64,000 nucleotides of DNA from Cupriavidus lacunae (lineage in GTDB: Bacteria > Pseudomonadota > Gammaproteobacteria > Burkholderiales > Burkholderiaceae): positions 37,743 through 101,742 of the forward strand of contig NZ_QKWJ01000025.1 in the NCBI RefSeq assembly GCF_003353055.1, read 5' to 3'. Under the pieces are notes generated by a model. It was not told where the DNA came from. It saw only the letters and a program-made list of their open reading frames with translations, and ran no database searches. Each line of letters opens with the position of its first letter. Positions within the stretch are counted from its first letter, which is position 1. Below are positions 15,174 to 24,383 of this stretch, in pieces. The position numbers and the translations under genes are program-made.

Positions 15174-16859
15174 ATGAAAATTGGTCGATTACTGGCGGTG
15201 GTCGCGTGCGCCGCGCTGCTTGCAGCGTGCGCCAGCACCCCCACGCCGCCTGATGGCGCCAACGGCGCCGCGACCGCCCAGACTGACAAGCGCCAGGATC
15301 CGCTTAACTCGCTCAGCGACAAGTCGGCGCTTTCTTCCTCTTCCGGGATCAATGCCGGCCAGGGTGGCCTGGACTGGCTGCGCGGTCCGTCCAATGACAT
15401 CTGGGACCGCATCCGGCGCGGCTTTGCCATGCAGGACCTGGAGGGCACGCTGGTCGATGACCGCACCCAGTGGTATGCGCAGCGGCCGGAATATATGGAA
15501 CGGATGGTCGGGCGCTCAAGCCGCTACCTGTATCACATCGTAGAGGAGCTGGAGCGGCGCAAGATGCCAACTGAGCTGGCGCTGCTGCCGTTCGTCGAGA
15601 GCGCATTCAACCCGCAGGCGCAGTCCACCGCCAAGGCGGCCGGGATGTGGCAGTTCATCCCGAGCACGGGCAAGTCGTACAACCTGAAGCAGAACATGTT
15701 CCGCGACGAGCGTCGCGACGTGCTGGCCTCGACCGACGCCGCGCTGGATTACCTGGCGCGGCTTTATGACATGTTCGGCGACTGGCAGCTGGCGCTGGCG
15801 GCGTACAACTGGGGCGAGGGCGCGGTGTCGCGCGCGATCGCGCGCAACCAGGCGCGCGGGCTGCCGACCGACTACGCCAGCCTGCCCATGCCCAACGAGA
15901 CGCGCTACTACGTGCCGAAACTGCAGGCGGTCAAGAACATCATCGCCAACCCGGCGGCGTACGGCGTCAAGCTGCCCGAGATCCCGGACCACCCGTACTT
16001 TGTCACGGTGACTACGTCGCGCGATATCGACGTGAACCTGGCGGCCAAGCTGGCGGACATGTCGGTGGAGGAGTTCAAGGCGCTCAACCCGTCGTTCAAC
16101 CGGCCGGTGATCCTGGGCGCGTCGAACCCGCAGATCCTGCTGCCGTTCGATAACGCCGAGCGCTTCCAGTACAACCTGAACACCTACCGTGGCGGGTTGT
16201 CGAGCTGGTCCGCGGTGACGGTGGACAGCCGCGAGCGTGTTGAATCACTGGCGGCGCGGCTGAACGTCGATGCCGATACGCTGCGCGAGATCAACAGCAT
16301 CCCGAGGGGCATGCGCCTGAAGGCCGGCTCGACCGTGATGATCCCGCGTTCGGGCCACCACGACCAGGACATCAGCGCGACCCTGGCCGACAGCGCCATG
16401 CTGGCGATGGAGCCCGACGTGCCGGATGCGCGCCGGGTGGTGGTGCGCGCCAGCCGGCGCGACACCGTGGCCTCGGTGGCGCGCCGCTATGGCGTCTCGG
16501 CGGGGCAGGTGCAGTCGTGGAACAAGCTCTCCGGCACCAAGCTGGTCGCCGGGCAGAGCCTGGTGCTGATGGTGCCGGTGCGCGGCGCCGGTGCGGTGCG
16601 GGCGGCACGGGCCGAGCAAGCTGACCGGGCCGAGCGCGCGGAACTTGCCGAACGCCCCGAGCATGGCGGCAAGGGCGGCAAGGGCGGCATCGTCCGGCTT
16701 TCCGCCAAGGGCAAGGCGGAGCCGCGCAAGCGCGTTGTCGTCGAAGCCTCGCCGCGGCACACCACCAAGTCGGCGCCGGCGCGCGTGACGCGCGAGGCCA
16801 AGGCCGGCCCGACCGTCAAGGGGTCGGGCAAGGCCAGCACCAAGGCCAAGGGCCACTGA
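15174..16859 (+). CDS. mltD: Membrane-bound lytic murein transglycosylase D
   Basis: A 561-residue lipoprotein. The signal peptide MKIGRLLAVVACAALLAAC ends in a LAAC lipobox. The SLT domain (about 120-240) has the catalytic Glu in ALLPFVESAFNPQAQS and the motifs AAGMWQFIPSTGKSYNL and ALAAYNWGEGAV. Two LysM-type peptidoglycan-binding repeats follow: VDSRERVESLAARLNVDADT and then VRASRRDTVASVARRYGVSAG. The last 90 residues are a Lys/Arg/Ala-rich low-complexity tail. It cuts glycan strands between MurNAc and GlcNAc to form 1,6-anhydro ends. Single gene with its own promoter and terminator. Confidence 0.93.
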   Translation: MKIGRLLAVVACAALLAACASTPTPPDGANGAATAQTDKRQDPLNSLSDKSALSSSSGINAGQGGLDWLRGPSNDIWDRIRRGFAMQDLEGTLVDDRTQWYAQRPEYMERMVGRSSRYLYHIVEELERRKMPTELALLPFVESAFNPQAQSTAKAAGMWQFIPSTGKSYNLKQNMFRDERRDVLASTDAALDYLARLYDMFGDWQLALAAYNWGEGAVSRAIARNQARGLPTDYASLPMPNETRYYVPKLQAVKNIIANPAAYGVKLPEIPDHPYFVTVTTSRDIDVNLAAKLADMSVEEFKALNPSFNRPVILGASNPQILLPFDNAERFQYNLNTYRGGLSSWSAVTVDSRERVESLAARLNVDADTLREINSIPRGMRLKAGSTVMIPRSGHHDQDISATLADSAMLAMEPDVPDARRVVVRASRRDTVASVARRYGVSAGQVQSWNKLSGTKLVAGQSLVLMVPVRGAGAVRAARAEQADRAERAELAERPEHGGKGGKGGIVRLSAKGKAEPRKRVVVEASPRHTTKSAPARVTREAKAGPTVKGSGKASTKAKGH

Positions 16860-16897
16860 CGCAGACAGGCGCCGGCTGGTCCGCTGCACCGGGCAAG

Positions 16898-16930
16898 AAA
16901 GGGGCGATGCCGTCGGCACGTCCCTTTTTT
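16898..16930 (+). terminator. Rho-independent terminator of mltD
   Basis: AAAGGGGCG (16898-16906) pairs with CGTCCCTTT (16919-16927), with an inner TGCC/GGCA stem, followed by a T-run. Confidence 0.85.
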
Positions 16931-17045
16931 CATGTGCCGGCCCCGCCCCCGTGCGGCACTCCTCCCAAACTGTATCCACGCGCACCCGCGCCGGTGGCAA
17001 ACTACGGCCATATCACAAATGACCGCAGACGCGGAGGAGACAGAC

Positions 17046-18938
17046 ATGACGGCAAGCCATGCCGTGCATGCCCGTTCGCTGGCCGACCCCGAGGGGTTCT
17101 GGGCCGAACAGGCGGCACGCATCGACTGGGAAACCCCGTTCGGCCAGGTGCTCGACAACAGCCGCGCGCCGTTTACGCGCTGGTTCGTGGGCGGGCGCAC
17201 CAACCTGTGCCACAACGCGGTCGACCGCCACCTGGCGGGCCGCGCCAGCCAGCCGGCGCTGCACTGGGTCTCGACCGAGACCGACCAGGCCCGCACCTAC
17301 AGCTATGCCGAACTGCACGACGAGGTCAGCCGCATGGCCGCGATCCTGCAGGGCCTGGGCGTGCAGAAGGGCGACCGCGTGCTCATCTATATGCCGATGA
17401 TCCCGGAGGCCGCGTTTGCGATGCTGGCATGCGCGCGCATCGGCGCGATCCATTCGGTGGTGTTTGGGGGCTTTGCCTCGGTCAGCCTGGCGGCGCGCAT
17501 CGAGGATGCCCGCCCGCGCGTGGTGGTCAGCGCCGATGCCGGCTCGCGTGCCGGCAAGGTCGTGCCTTACAAGCCGCTGCTGGACGAGGCCATCCGGCTG
17601 TCGTCGCACCAGCCGGAGAAGGTGCTGCTGGTGGACCGCCAACTGGCGCAGATGCCGCGCACCGCAGGCCGCGACGAAGACTACGCCGTCTGGCGCGAAC
17701 GTGTGGCCGGCGCGCAGGTGCCGTGTGTGTGGCTGGAATCGAGCGAGCCGTCGTACGTGCTCTATACCTCCGGCACCACCGGCAAGCCCAAGGGCGTGCA
17801 GCGCGATACCGGCGGTTATGCGGTGGCGCTGGCCACGTCGATGGAATACATCTTCTGCGGCAAGCCCGGCGACACCATGTTCACCGCGTCGGACATCGGC
17901 TGGGTGGTGGGCCACAGCTATATTGTCTACGGCCCGCTGCTGGCCGGCATGACCACGCTGATGTATGAGGGCACGCCGATCCGCCCGGACGGCGGCATCC
18001 TGTGGCGGCTGGTGGAGCAATACCAGGTCAACCTGATGTTCAGCGCGCCGACCGCGATCCGCGTGCTGAAGAAGCAGGACCCGGCCTGGCTGAGCCGCTA
18101 CGACCTGTCCAGCCTGCGCCTGCTGTTCCTGGCCGGCGAGCCGCTGGACGAGCCCACCGCGCGCTGGATCCAGGACGGCCTGGGCAAGCCCGTGGTCGAC
18201 AACTACTGGCAGACCGAATCCGGCTGGCCCATCCTCGCGATCCAGCGCGGCATCGAGCCGCTGCCGCCCAAGCTGGGCTCGCCCGGCGTGCCGGCCTATG
18301 GCTATGACCTGAAGATCATCGACGAGAACACCGGCGAGGAATGCCCGCCGGGGCAGAAGGGCGTGGTCGCCATCGACGGCCCGCTGCCGCCCGGATGCAT
18401 GAGCACGGTGTGGGGCGACGATGACCGCTTCGTGCGCACCTACTGGCAGGCGGTGCCGAACCGGCTGTGCTATTCCACTTTCGACTGGGGCGTGCGCGAC
18501 GCGGACGGCTACGTCTTTATCCTGGGCCGCACCGACGACGTGATCAACGTGGCCGGCCACCGCCTGGGCACGCGCGAGATCGAGGAAAGCCTGTCGTCCA
18601 ACGCCGCCGTGGCCGAGGTGGCGGTGGTGGGGGTGCAGGACGCGCTCAAGGGGCAGGTGGCGATGGCGTTCTGCATCGCGCGTGAGCCGGCGCGCACGGC
18701 CACGCCTGAAGCGCGGCTGGCGCTGGAGGGCGAGCTGATGAAAACGGTGGAGCAGCAATTGGGCGCGGTGGCCCGGCCGGCACGCGTCTTCTTTGTGAAT
18801 GCGCTGCCCAAGACGCGCTCGGGCAAGTTGCTGCGGCGCGCCATGCAGGCCGTGGCCGAAGGGCGCGACCCCGGTGACCTGACCACGATCGAGGATCCGG
18901 GCGCCCTGGAGCAGTTGCAGGCGGCCCTGAAGGGCTAG
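17046..18938 (+). CDS. prpE: Propionate-CoA ligase (propionyl-CoA synthetase)
   Basis: A 630-residue ANL-superfamily ligase, the usual PrpE length. It activates propionate (and more weakly acetate) to the CoA ester through an acyl-AMP. Motifs: P-loop YTSGTTGKPKGVQRDTGGYA (about 240), DNYWQTESGWPI (A5), STFDWGVRDADGYVFILGRT (A7/A8 hinge) and the catalytic lysine in PKTRSGKLLRRAM (A10). The start is ATG 17046 with GGAGGAGA upstream. It stands alone here, without prpBC, so it may serve odd-chain or side-chain catabolism, or feed CoA esters to the aromatic operon downstream. A very long antisense frame over it is a GC artefact. Confidence 0.9.
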   Translation: MTASHAVHARSLADPEGFWAEQAARIDWETPFGQVLDNSRAPFTRWFVGGRTNLCHNAVDRHLAGRASQPALHWVSTETDQARTYSYAELHDEVSRMAAILQGLGVQKGDRVLIYMPMIPEAAFAMLACARIGAIHSVVFGGFASVSLAARIEDARPRVVVSADAGSRAGKVVPYKPLLDEAIRLSSHQPEKVLLVDRQLAQMPRTAGRDEDYAVWRERVAGAQVPCVWLESSEPSYVLYTSGTTGKPKGVQRDTGGYAVALATSMEYIFCGKPGDTMFTASDIGWVVGHSYIVYGPLLAGMTTLMYEGTPIRPDGGILWRLVEQYQVNLMFSAPTAIRVLKKQDPAWLSRYDLSSLRLLFLAGEPLDEPTARWIQDGLGKPVVDNYWQTESGWPILAIQRGIEPLPPKLGSPGVPAYGYDLKIIDENTGEECPPGQKGVVAIDGPLPPGCMSTVWGDDDRFVRTYWQAVPNRLCYSTFDWGVRDADGYVFILGRTDDVINVAGHRLGTREIEESLSSNAAVAEVAVVGVQDALKGQVAMAFCIAREPARTATPEARLALEGELMKTVEQQLGAVARPARVFFVNALPKTRSGKLLRRAMQAVAEGRDPGDLTTIEDPGALEQLQAALKG

Positions 18939-19016
18939 ATTTGGCTTTAAGGGGCGATGGAGGTGCCTTGCGCGGCACACTGCATCGCGTCCTTGCTATC
19001 GGTCGTGATGCAGACT

Positions 19017-19056
19017 AATATTTTAGGCATAAAATATTTAAACATGATGTAGATCA
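19017..19056 (+). promoter_or_regulatory. AT-rich palindrome and promoter region of the aromatic-CoA operon
   Basis: In otherwise GC-rich DNA, AATATTTTA (19017-19025), GGCA, TAAAATATT (19030-19038) form a perfect inverted repeat 69-90 bp before the first gene. A TGAT-N4-ATCA element follows at 19045-19056. The size and AT content fit an operator for a MarR-, TetR- or GntR-type repressor, with -10-like hexamers inside the repeat. No regulator gene adjoins the operon in this window, so the binding protein is unknown. Confidence 0.5.
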
Positions 19057-19106
19057 CGATGCCGCCCCGGCCAGGGTGCCGCGGCGCAGCCGGCAGGAGG
19101 CAAAAA

Positions 19107-21461
19107 ATGCGAGTGCTTTGTATTGGTGGTGGCCCGTCAGGCCTGTACTTCGGACTTCTGATGAAGCTGCAGGACGCGGCCAACGAGGTCATCGTGGTCG
19201 AGCGCAACCGGCCCTATGACACCTTCGGCTGGGGCGTGGTGTTCTCCGACGCCACCATGGACAACCTGAAGGAAGCCGATCCGGTCAGCGCCGCCGAGAT
19301 CAACGCGGCCTTCAACCACTGGGACGATATCGACATCCATATCGGCGGGCGCACCATCCGCTCCGGCGGCCATGGCTTTATCGGCATCGGCCGCAAGCGC
19401 CTGCTCAATATCCTGCAGGCGCGCTGCGAGGCGCTGGGCGTGAAACTGGTGTTCGAGACCGACGTGTCCGACGACCAGGCGCTGGCGATGCAATACCAGG
19501 CCGACCTGGTGATTGCCTCGGACGGCCTGAACAGCCGCATCCGCAGCCGCTACGCCGACACGTTCCAGCCGGATATCGATACGCGCCAGTGCCGCTTTGT
19601 CTGGCTCGGCACGCGCAAGCTCTTCGACGCCTTCACCTTTGCCTTCGAGAAGACCGAGCACGGCTGGTTCCAGGCGCACGCCTACCGCTTTGACGACAGC
19701 ACCTCGACCTTTATCGTCGAGGCGCCGGAATCGGTCTGGCGCGCCGCGGGCATCGAGCAGATGAGCCAGGAAGAGGGCGTGGCCTATTGCGAGCGCCTGT
19801 TCGCGCGCTACCTCGACGGCAACAAGCTGATCACCAATGCGGCGCACCTGCGCGGCTCGGCGATCTGGATCCGCTTCCCGCGCGTGATCTGCCGGCAGTG
19901 GGTGCACTGGAACACCTTGCCCGACGGCCGCCGCGTGCCGGTGGTGCTGATGGGCGATGCCGCGCACACCGCGCATTTCTCGATCGGCTCGGGCACCAAG
20001 CTGGCGCTGGAAGATGCCATCGACCTCGCCGAAGAAATTCGTGGCAGGGGCCACGACGGCTTGCCCGATGCACTGTCGCGCTACGAAGCCACGCGCGGCG
20101 TGGAAGTGCTGAAGATCCAGAACGCGGCGCGCAATTCGACCGAATGGTTCGAGAACGTCGAGCGCTATGCCGGCAGCCTGCCGCCGGAGCAGTTTGCCTA
20201 CTCGCTGCTGACCCGCTCGCAGCGCATCTCGCACGAGAACCTGCGCGTGCGCGACGCTGACTACGTGGCGCAGTTCGAGCACTGGCTGGGGCAGCAGGCC
20301 GGCGTGCCGGCGGACAGCCTGCAGTTGCGTGAGCAGCAGCTGCTGCCGCCGATGTTCACGCCGTTTCGCATGCGCGGGGTCACGCTGAAGAACCGCGTGG
20401 TGGTGTCGCCAATGGCAATGTACTCGTGCACCGACGGCGTGCCGGGCGACTTCCACCTGGTCCACCTGGGCTCGCGCGCGCTCGGCGGTGCCGGCATGGT
20501 GGTGGCGGAGATGACCTGCGTGTCGCCCGATGCGCGCATCACGCCGGGATGCCCGGGTTTGTGGAACGACGCACAGCGCGACGCCTGGCGGCGCATTGTC
20601 GACTTCGTGCATGCCAGCAGCGATGCGCGCATCGCCATGCAGATCGGCCACTCGGGCCGCAAGGGTTCGACGCAGCTCGGCTGGGAGGCCATGGACCATC
20701 CGTTGCCCGAGGGCAACTGGCCCGTGATCTCGGCCTCGCCGCTGCCTTACCTGCCGGGCGAATCGCAGACCCCGCGCGAGATGACGCGCGCAGACATGGA
20801 CCGCGTGCGCGATGACTTCGTCGCCAGCGCGCGCCGCGCCGCGGAGGCCGGCTTCGACTGGCTGGAACTGCACTGCGCGCACGGCTACCTGCTGTCGAGC
20901 TTTATCTCGCCGCTGACCAATACGCGTGAGGACGAATACGGCGGCTCGCTGGCGGCGCGGCTGCGCTATCCGCTCGAGGTGTTTGCCGCGGTGCGCGCGG
21001 TGTGGCCGCAAGACAAGCCGATGTCGGTGCGGATCTCCGCGCACGACTGGGTCGATGGCGGCATCACTCCCGACGATGCGGTCGAGATCGCGCGCGCCTT
21101 CAAGGCCGCCGGCGCCGACATGATCGACTGCTCGTCCGGGCAGGTCAGCCCGGACCAGGCACCGGTCTATGGCCGCATGTACCAGACCCCGTTCGCGGAC
21201 CGCATCCGCAACGAGGCCGGCATCGCCACCATCGCCGTGGGCGCGATCTCCGAGGCCGACCATGTCGACTCGATCATCGCCGCGGGCCGCGCCGACCTGT
21301 GCGCGATCGCGCGGCCGCACCTGGCCAACCCGGCCTGGACGCTGCAGGAAGCGGCGCGCATCGGCTACCGCGATATCGCCTGGCCCAAGCAGTACCAGGC
21401 CGGCAAGCGGCAACTCGAAACCAACCTGGAACGCGCCGCGGCGCAGGGGAAGCAGGCATGA
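19107..21461 (+). CDS. Fused FAD monooxygenase/old-yellow-enzyme reductase (2-aminobenzoyl-CoA or salicylyl-CoA type)
   Basis: A 784-residue fusion. The N-terminal half (about 1-400) is a class A flavin monooxygenase: CIGGGPSGLYFGLLMK (Rossmann loop, about 5-20), VIASDGLNSRIR, and GDAAHTAHFSIGSGTKLALE (FAD motif, about 281). The C-terminal half (about 412-784) is an OYE-family NADH:flavin reductase: FTPFRMRGVTLKNRVVVSPM, MQIGHSGRKGS, LHCAHGYLLSSFISPLTNTR and EYGGS. This arrangement and length are those of 2-aminobenzoyl-CoA monooxygenase/reductase of aerobic anthranilate catabolism in Azoarcus evansii and of proteins annotated as salicylyl-CoA 5-hydroxylase. It would hydroxylate the CoA-activated ring and then reduce it. 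Start ATG 19107 follows AGGAGG. Its stop overlaps the next start (ATGA). Confidence 0.85.
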   Translation: MRVLCIGGGPSGLYFGLLMKLQDAANEVIVVERNRPYDTFGWGVVFSDATMDNLKEADPVSAAEINAAFNHWDDIDIHIGGRTIRSGGHGFIGIGRKRLLNILQARCEALGVKLVFETDVSDDQALAMQYQADLVIASDGLNSRIRSRYADTFQPDIDTRQCRFVWLGTRKLFDAFTFAFEKTEHGWFQAHAYRFDDSTSTFIVEAPESVWRAAGIEQMSQEEGVAYCERLFARYLDGNKLITNAAHLRGSAIWIRFPRVICRQWVHWNTLPDGRRVPVVLMGDAAHTAHFSIGSGTKLALEDAIDLAEEIRGRGHDGLPDALSRYEATRGVEVLKIQNAARNSTEWFENVERYAGSLPPEQFAYSLLTRSQRISHENLRVRDADYVAQFEHWLGQQAGVPADSLQLREQQLLPPMFTPFRMRGVTLKNRVVVSPMAMYSCTDGVPGDFHLVHLGSRALGGAGMVVAEMTCVSPDARITPGCPGLWNDAQRDAWRRIVDFVHASSDARIAMQIGHSGRKGSTQLGWEAMDHPLPEGNWPVISASPLPYLPGESQTPREMTRADMDRVRDDFVASARRAAEAGFDWLELHCAHGYLLSSFISPLTNTREDEYGGSLAARLRYPLEVFAAVRAVWPQDKPMSVRISAHDWVDGGITPDDAVEIARAFKAAGADMIDCSSGQVSPDQAPVYGRMYQTPFADRIRNEAGIATIAVGAISEADHVDSIIAAGRADLCAIARPHLANPAWTLQEAARIGYRDIAWPKQYQAGKRQLETNLERAAAQGKQA

Positions 21462-22261
21462 CGCGCAGCACGGCTTCATTGTCAGGGCGCCACGCGCTGG
21501 TCACCGGCGGCGGGCGCGGCATCGGCGCGGCGATCGCGCACCGGCTGCTGGCCGATGGCGCCAGCGTGACGCTGCTGGGCCGCGATGCCGGCGCGTTGCA
21601 GGCGACCGTGCAAGCGCTGCGTGAGGTTGCTCCCGCGGGCGCCGTGGTCTCCTTTGTCACGGCCGATATTGCCGATGCCGACAGCGTGGCGCGCGCCTTT
21701 GCCAGCGCCGCGGAGCAGGCCGGTCCGGTGTCGATGCTGGTCAACAACGCCGGCCAGGCGCACAGCGCACCGTTCCTGAAGACCGATGCCGCGCTGTGGC
21801 GGCGCATGCTGGATGTGAACCTGACCGGCACCTTCCTGTGCACGCAGGCGGCGCTGCCGGCGATGCTTGACGCGGGCTGGGGCCGCATCGTCAACGTGGC
21901 CAGCACGGCGGGACTGATCGGCTACGGCTACGTCAGCGCTTACTGCGCGGCCAAGCATGGCGTGATCGGCCTGACGCGCGCGCTGGCGCTGGAAACCGCG
22001 GCCCGGGGCGTGACCGTCAACGCGGTCTGCCCGGGCTATACCGAAACCGACATCGTGCGCGACGCGGTGGCCAATATCGTCGGCAAGACCGGCCGCACCG
22101 AGGAACAGGCGCGCGCCGAACTGGCCGCGCGCAACCCGCAACGCCGGCTGGTGCAGCCCGAGGAAGTGGCCGACGCGGTGGCCTGGCTGTGCCAGCCGTC
22201 CGCGGGCGCGATCACCGGGCAGGCGATCCCCGTCGCCGGCGGCGAAGTGATGGCGGGCTGA
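21458..22261 (+). CDS. SDR-family dehydrogenase of the aromatic-CoA operon
   Basis: A 267-residue classical SDR. TGGGRGIG at about 16-23, NNAG at about 95, Ser in NVASTAGL (about 148) and YCAAK (Tyr161/Lys165). ATGA overlap with the preceding flavoprotein implies translational coupling. In a ring-degradation scheme it would act as the 3-hydroxyacyl-CoA or alicyclic-alcohol dehydrogenase step after ring reduction. Role assigned from context; substrate not proven. Confidence 0.85.
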   Translation: MTRSTASLSGRHALVTGGGRGIGAAIAHRLLADGASVTLLGRDAGALQATVQALREVAPAGAVVSFVTADIADADSVARAFASAAEQAGPVSMLVNNAGQAHSAPFLKTDAALWRRMLDVNLTGTFLCTQAALPAMLDAGWGRIVNVASTAGLIGYGYVSAYCAAKHGVIGLTRALALETAARGVTVNAVCPGYTETDIVRDAVANIVGKTGRTEEQARAELAARNPQRRLVQPEEVADAVAWLCQPSAGAITGQAIPVAGGEVMAG

Positions 22262-22296
22262 ACCAGACCGACTGCAACAGACAACGAGAGAAACCC

Positions 22297-23148
22297 ATGA
22301 CAGAAATCGCACTCGACATGCGCCACCACAAGCGCAGCTTTGCCGGCTATGAGCCGAAGCACTTCCTGTGGTCGGTGTCCGGCGACGGCAAGGTCGGCAC
22401 CGTGACGCTGAACCGGCCGGAGCGCAAGAACCCGCTGACCTTCGATTCCTACGCCGAGCTGCGCGACCTGTTCCGCGGGCTGTGCTACGCCAGCGATATC
22501 AAGACGGTGGTGGTGACCGGCGCCGGCGGCAACTATTGCTCGGGCGGCGACGTGCACGAGATCATCGGCCCGCTGACGCGCATGACCATGCCGGAGCTGC
22601 TCGACTTCACGCGCATGACCGGTGACCTGGTCAAGGCGATGCGCGCCTGCCCGCAGCCGGTGGTGAGCGCGGTCGACGGCATCTGCGCCGGTGCCGGCGC
22701 GATGATGGCGCTGGCCTCCGACATGCGCCTAGGCACGGCGCAGGCCAAGACCGCGTTCCTGTTCACGCGCGTCGGCCTGGCCGGCGCCGACATGGGCGCG
22801 TGCACGCTGCTGCCGCGCGTGATCGGGCAGGGGCGCGCCAGCGAGCTGCTCTACACCGGCCGCTCGATGAGCGCCGAAGAGGGCCTGCAGTGGGGCTTCT
22901 TCAATGCGCTGCACCCGTCCGAAGCGGTGCTGGCCCAGGCGCAGGCGCTGGCCGCGCAACTGGCCGCCGGCCCGACCTTTGCGCACGGCGTGACCAAGAA
23001 ACTGCTGCACCAGGAATGGAACATGGGGCTGGACGAGGCCATCGAAGCCGAGGCCGAAGCCCAGGCCATCTGCATGCAGACGCGCGACTTCCGCCGCGCC
23101 TACGAGGCCTTCGTCGCGAAGACGAAGCCGGTGTTCGAAGGGGACTGA
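22297..23148 (+). CDS. Crotonase-family protein (enoyl-CoA hydratase-like) lacking the two usual catalytic Glu
   Basis: A 283-residue crotonase-fold protein. The oxyanion-hole segments are present (GAGGNYCSGGDVHEI at about 72-86; DGICAGAGAMMALASDMRL at about 126-144). The position of the first catalytic glutamate (GGGxE in hydratases) reads GAGAM, and the second (FGxPE) reads FLFTR. An Asp in GLAGADMGACTLLPRVIG could serve as an alternative acid/base, as in ring-opening and dehalogenating crotonases. In this operon it may hydrate or hydrolytically open a cyclic CoA ester. The start ATG 22297 is 35 bp after the SDR, with an ACGAGAGA ribosome site. Confidence 0.82.
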   Translation: MTEIALDMRHHKRSFAGYEPKHFLWSVSGDGKVGTVTLNRPERKNPLTFDSYAELRDLFRGLCYASDIKTVVVTGAGGNYCSGGDVHEIIGPLTRMTMPELLDFTRMTGDLVKAMRACPQPVVSAVDGICAGAGAMMALASDMRLGTAQAKTAFLFTRVGLAGADMGACTLLPRVIGQGRASELLYTGRSMSAEEGLQWGFFNALHPSEAVLAQAQALAAQLAAGPTFAHGVTKKLLHQEWNMGLDEAIEAEAEAQAICMQTRDFRRAYEAFVAKTKPVFEGD

Positions 23149-23154
23149 AGCGCC

Positions 23155-24324
23155 ATGTCTGACAAGACCTATCTGGACCTTCCGCTGTTCGACGACGCGC
23201 ACCGCACGCTCGAGCGCGAACTCGACGCCTGGTGCGCGCAGCACCTGCATGTCGACCACAGCGATACCGATGCCGCCTGCCGCGCGCTGGTGCGGCAACT
23301 CGGTGAGGCTGGCTGGCTGCGCTACTGCGTGCCGGCCGCGCACGGCGGCGCGCTGCCGGCGCTGGATTCGCGCTCGCTGTGCCTGCTGCGCGAGACGCTG
23401 GCGCGCCATGATGGCCTGGCCGATTTTGCCTTTGCCATGCAGGGGCTGGGCTCGGGTGCGATCTCGCTGGCGGGCAGCGACGCGCTGCGCGCGCATTACC
23501 TGCCGCGCGTGGCCCGTGGTGAAGCCATCGCCGCGTTCGCGCTGTCGGAGCCGGAAGCCGGCTCCGATGTCGCCGCGATGCAGTGCAGCGCACGGCTGTC
23601 GGATGACGGCAGCCACTATTTGATCGATGGCGCCAAGACCTGGATCTCCAATGGCGGCATCGCCGATTTCTACTGCGTGTTCGTGCGCACCGGCGAGGCG
23701 CCGGGCGCGCGCGGCATTTCTGCTTTCGTGGTCGATGCGGATACGCCGGGCCTGAGCATTGCCGAGCGCATCGACGTGATGGCGCCGCATCCGCTGGCCA
23801 CGCTGCGTTTCGACAACTGCCGCGTGCCGGTGGGCAACCGGCTGGGCGAGGCGGGGCAGGGCTTCAAGGTGGCGATGATGACGCTCGACATCTTCCGTGC
23901 CTCGGTGGCAGCGGCTGCGCTGGGCTTCGGCCGTGCCGCGCTGGACGACGCGCTGGCGCGTGCCTGCGCCCGCCCGATGTTCGGCGGCGTGCTGGCCGAC
24001 CTGCAGCTGACCCAGGCAGCCATCGGCGACATGGCCACCGCCATCGACGCCGCGGCGCTGCTGACCTACCGCGCGGCCTGGCTGCGCGATGTCAAGGGCC
24101 AGCGCACCACGCGCGAGGCGGCCATGGCCAAGATGGTGGCGACCGAGAACGCCCAGCAGGTGATCGACCGCGCGGTGCAGATGTTCGGCGGCCTGGGCGT
24201 CAAGGTCGGCACGCGGGTGGAGAGCCTGTACCGCGAGATCCGCTCGCTGCGCATCTATGAGGGCGCCACCGAAGTGCAGAAGCTGATCATCGCGCGCGAG
24301 ACGCTGGCCGGGCGCAAGGCCTGA
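23155..24324 (+). CDS. Acyl-CoA dehydrogenase
   Basis: A 389-residue flavoprotein dehydrogenase. FAD/substrate motifs: AFALSEPEAGSDVAAMQ (about 124-140), YLIDGAKTWISNGGIADFYC, QMFGGLGVKVGTRVE, and RIYEGATEVQKLIIARETLA, with the catalytic-base Glu position in YEG. It forms a 2,3-double bond in an acyl- or cyclic acyl-CoA and passes electrons to ETF. Starts 6 bp after the crotonase stop, so it is part of the same operon. In the proposed pathway it would work on the ring-reduced or ring-opened CoA ester. Confidence 0.9.
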   Translation: MSDKTYLDLPLFDDAHRTLERELDAWCAQHLHVDHSDTDAACRALVRQLGEAGWLRYCVPAAHGGALPALDSRSLCLLRETLARHDGLADFAFAMQGLGSGAISLAGSDALRAHYLPRVARGEAIAAFALSEPEAGSDVAAMQCSARLSDDGSHYLIDGAKTWISNGGIADFYCVFVRTGEAPGARGISAFVVDADTPGLSIAERIDVMAPHPLATLRFDNCRVPVGNRLGEAGQGFKVAMMTLDIFRASVAAAALGFGRAALDDALARACARPMFGGVLADLQLTQAAIGDMATAIDAAALLTYRAAWLRDVKGQRTTREAAMAKMVATENAQQVIDRAVQMFGGLGVKVGTRVESLYREIRSLRIYEGATEVQKLIIARETLAGRKA

Positions 24325-24383
24325 CGCGCCCGCACGCTACCCACGAACTGCCGTACCGATACAGAGCAGACAGGAGATAAGTC

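Noticed and set aside
17013..18980. Open minus-strand frame of 655 codons opposite prpE
   Set aside because: Same GC artefact; prpE has full family motifs and a ribosome site.
19045..19056. FNR/Dnr-type binding site TGAT-N4-ATCA
   Set aside because: Only the core matches; the outer T and A of the FNR consensus are missing, so it is reported only as part of the promoter region.
19137..21479. Open minus-strand frame of 780 codons opposite the fused flavoprotein gene
   Set aside because: It mirrors codon bias of the real gene in very GC-rich DNA; its translation is Arg/His/Gly/Ala-rich with no recognisable motif.
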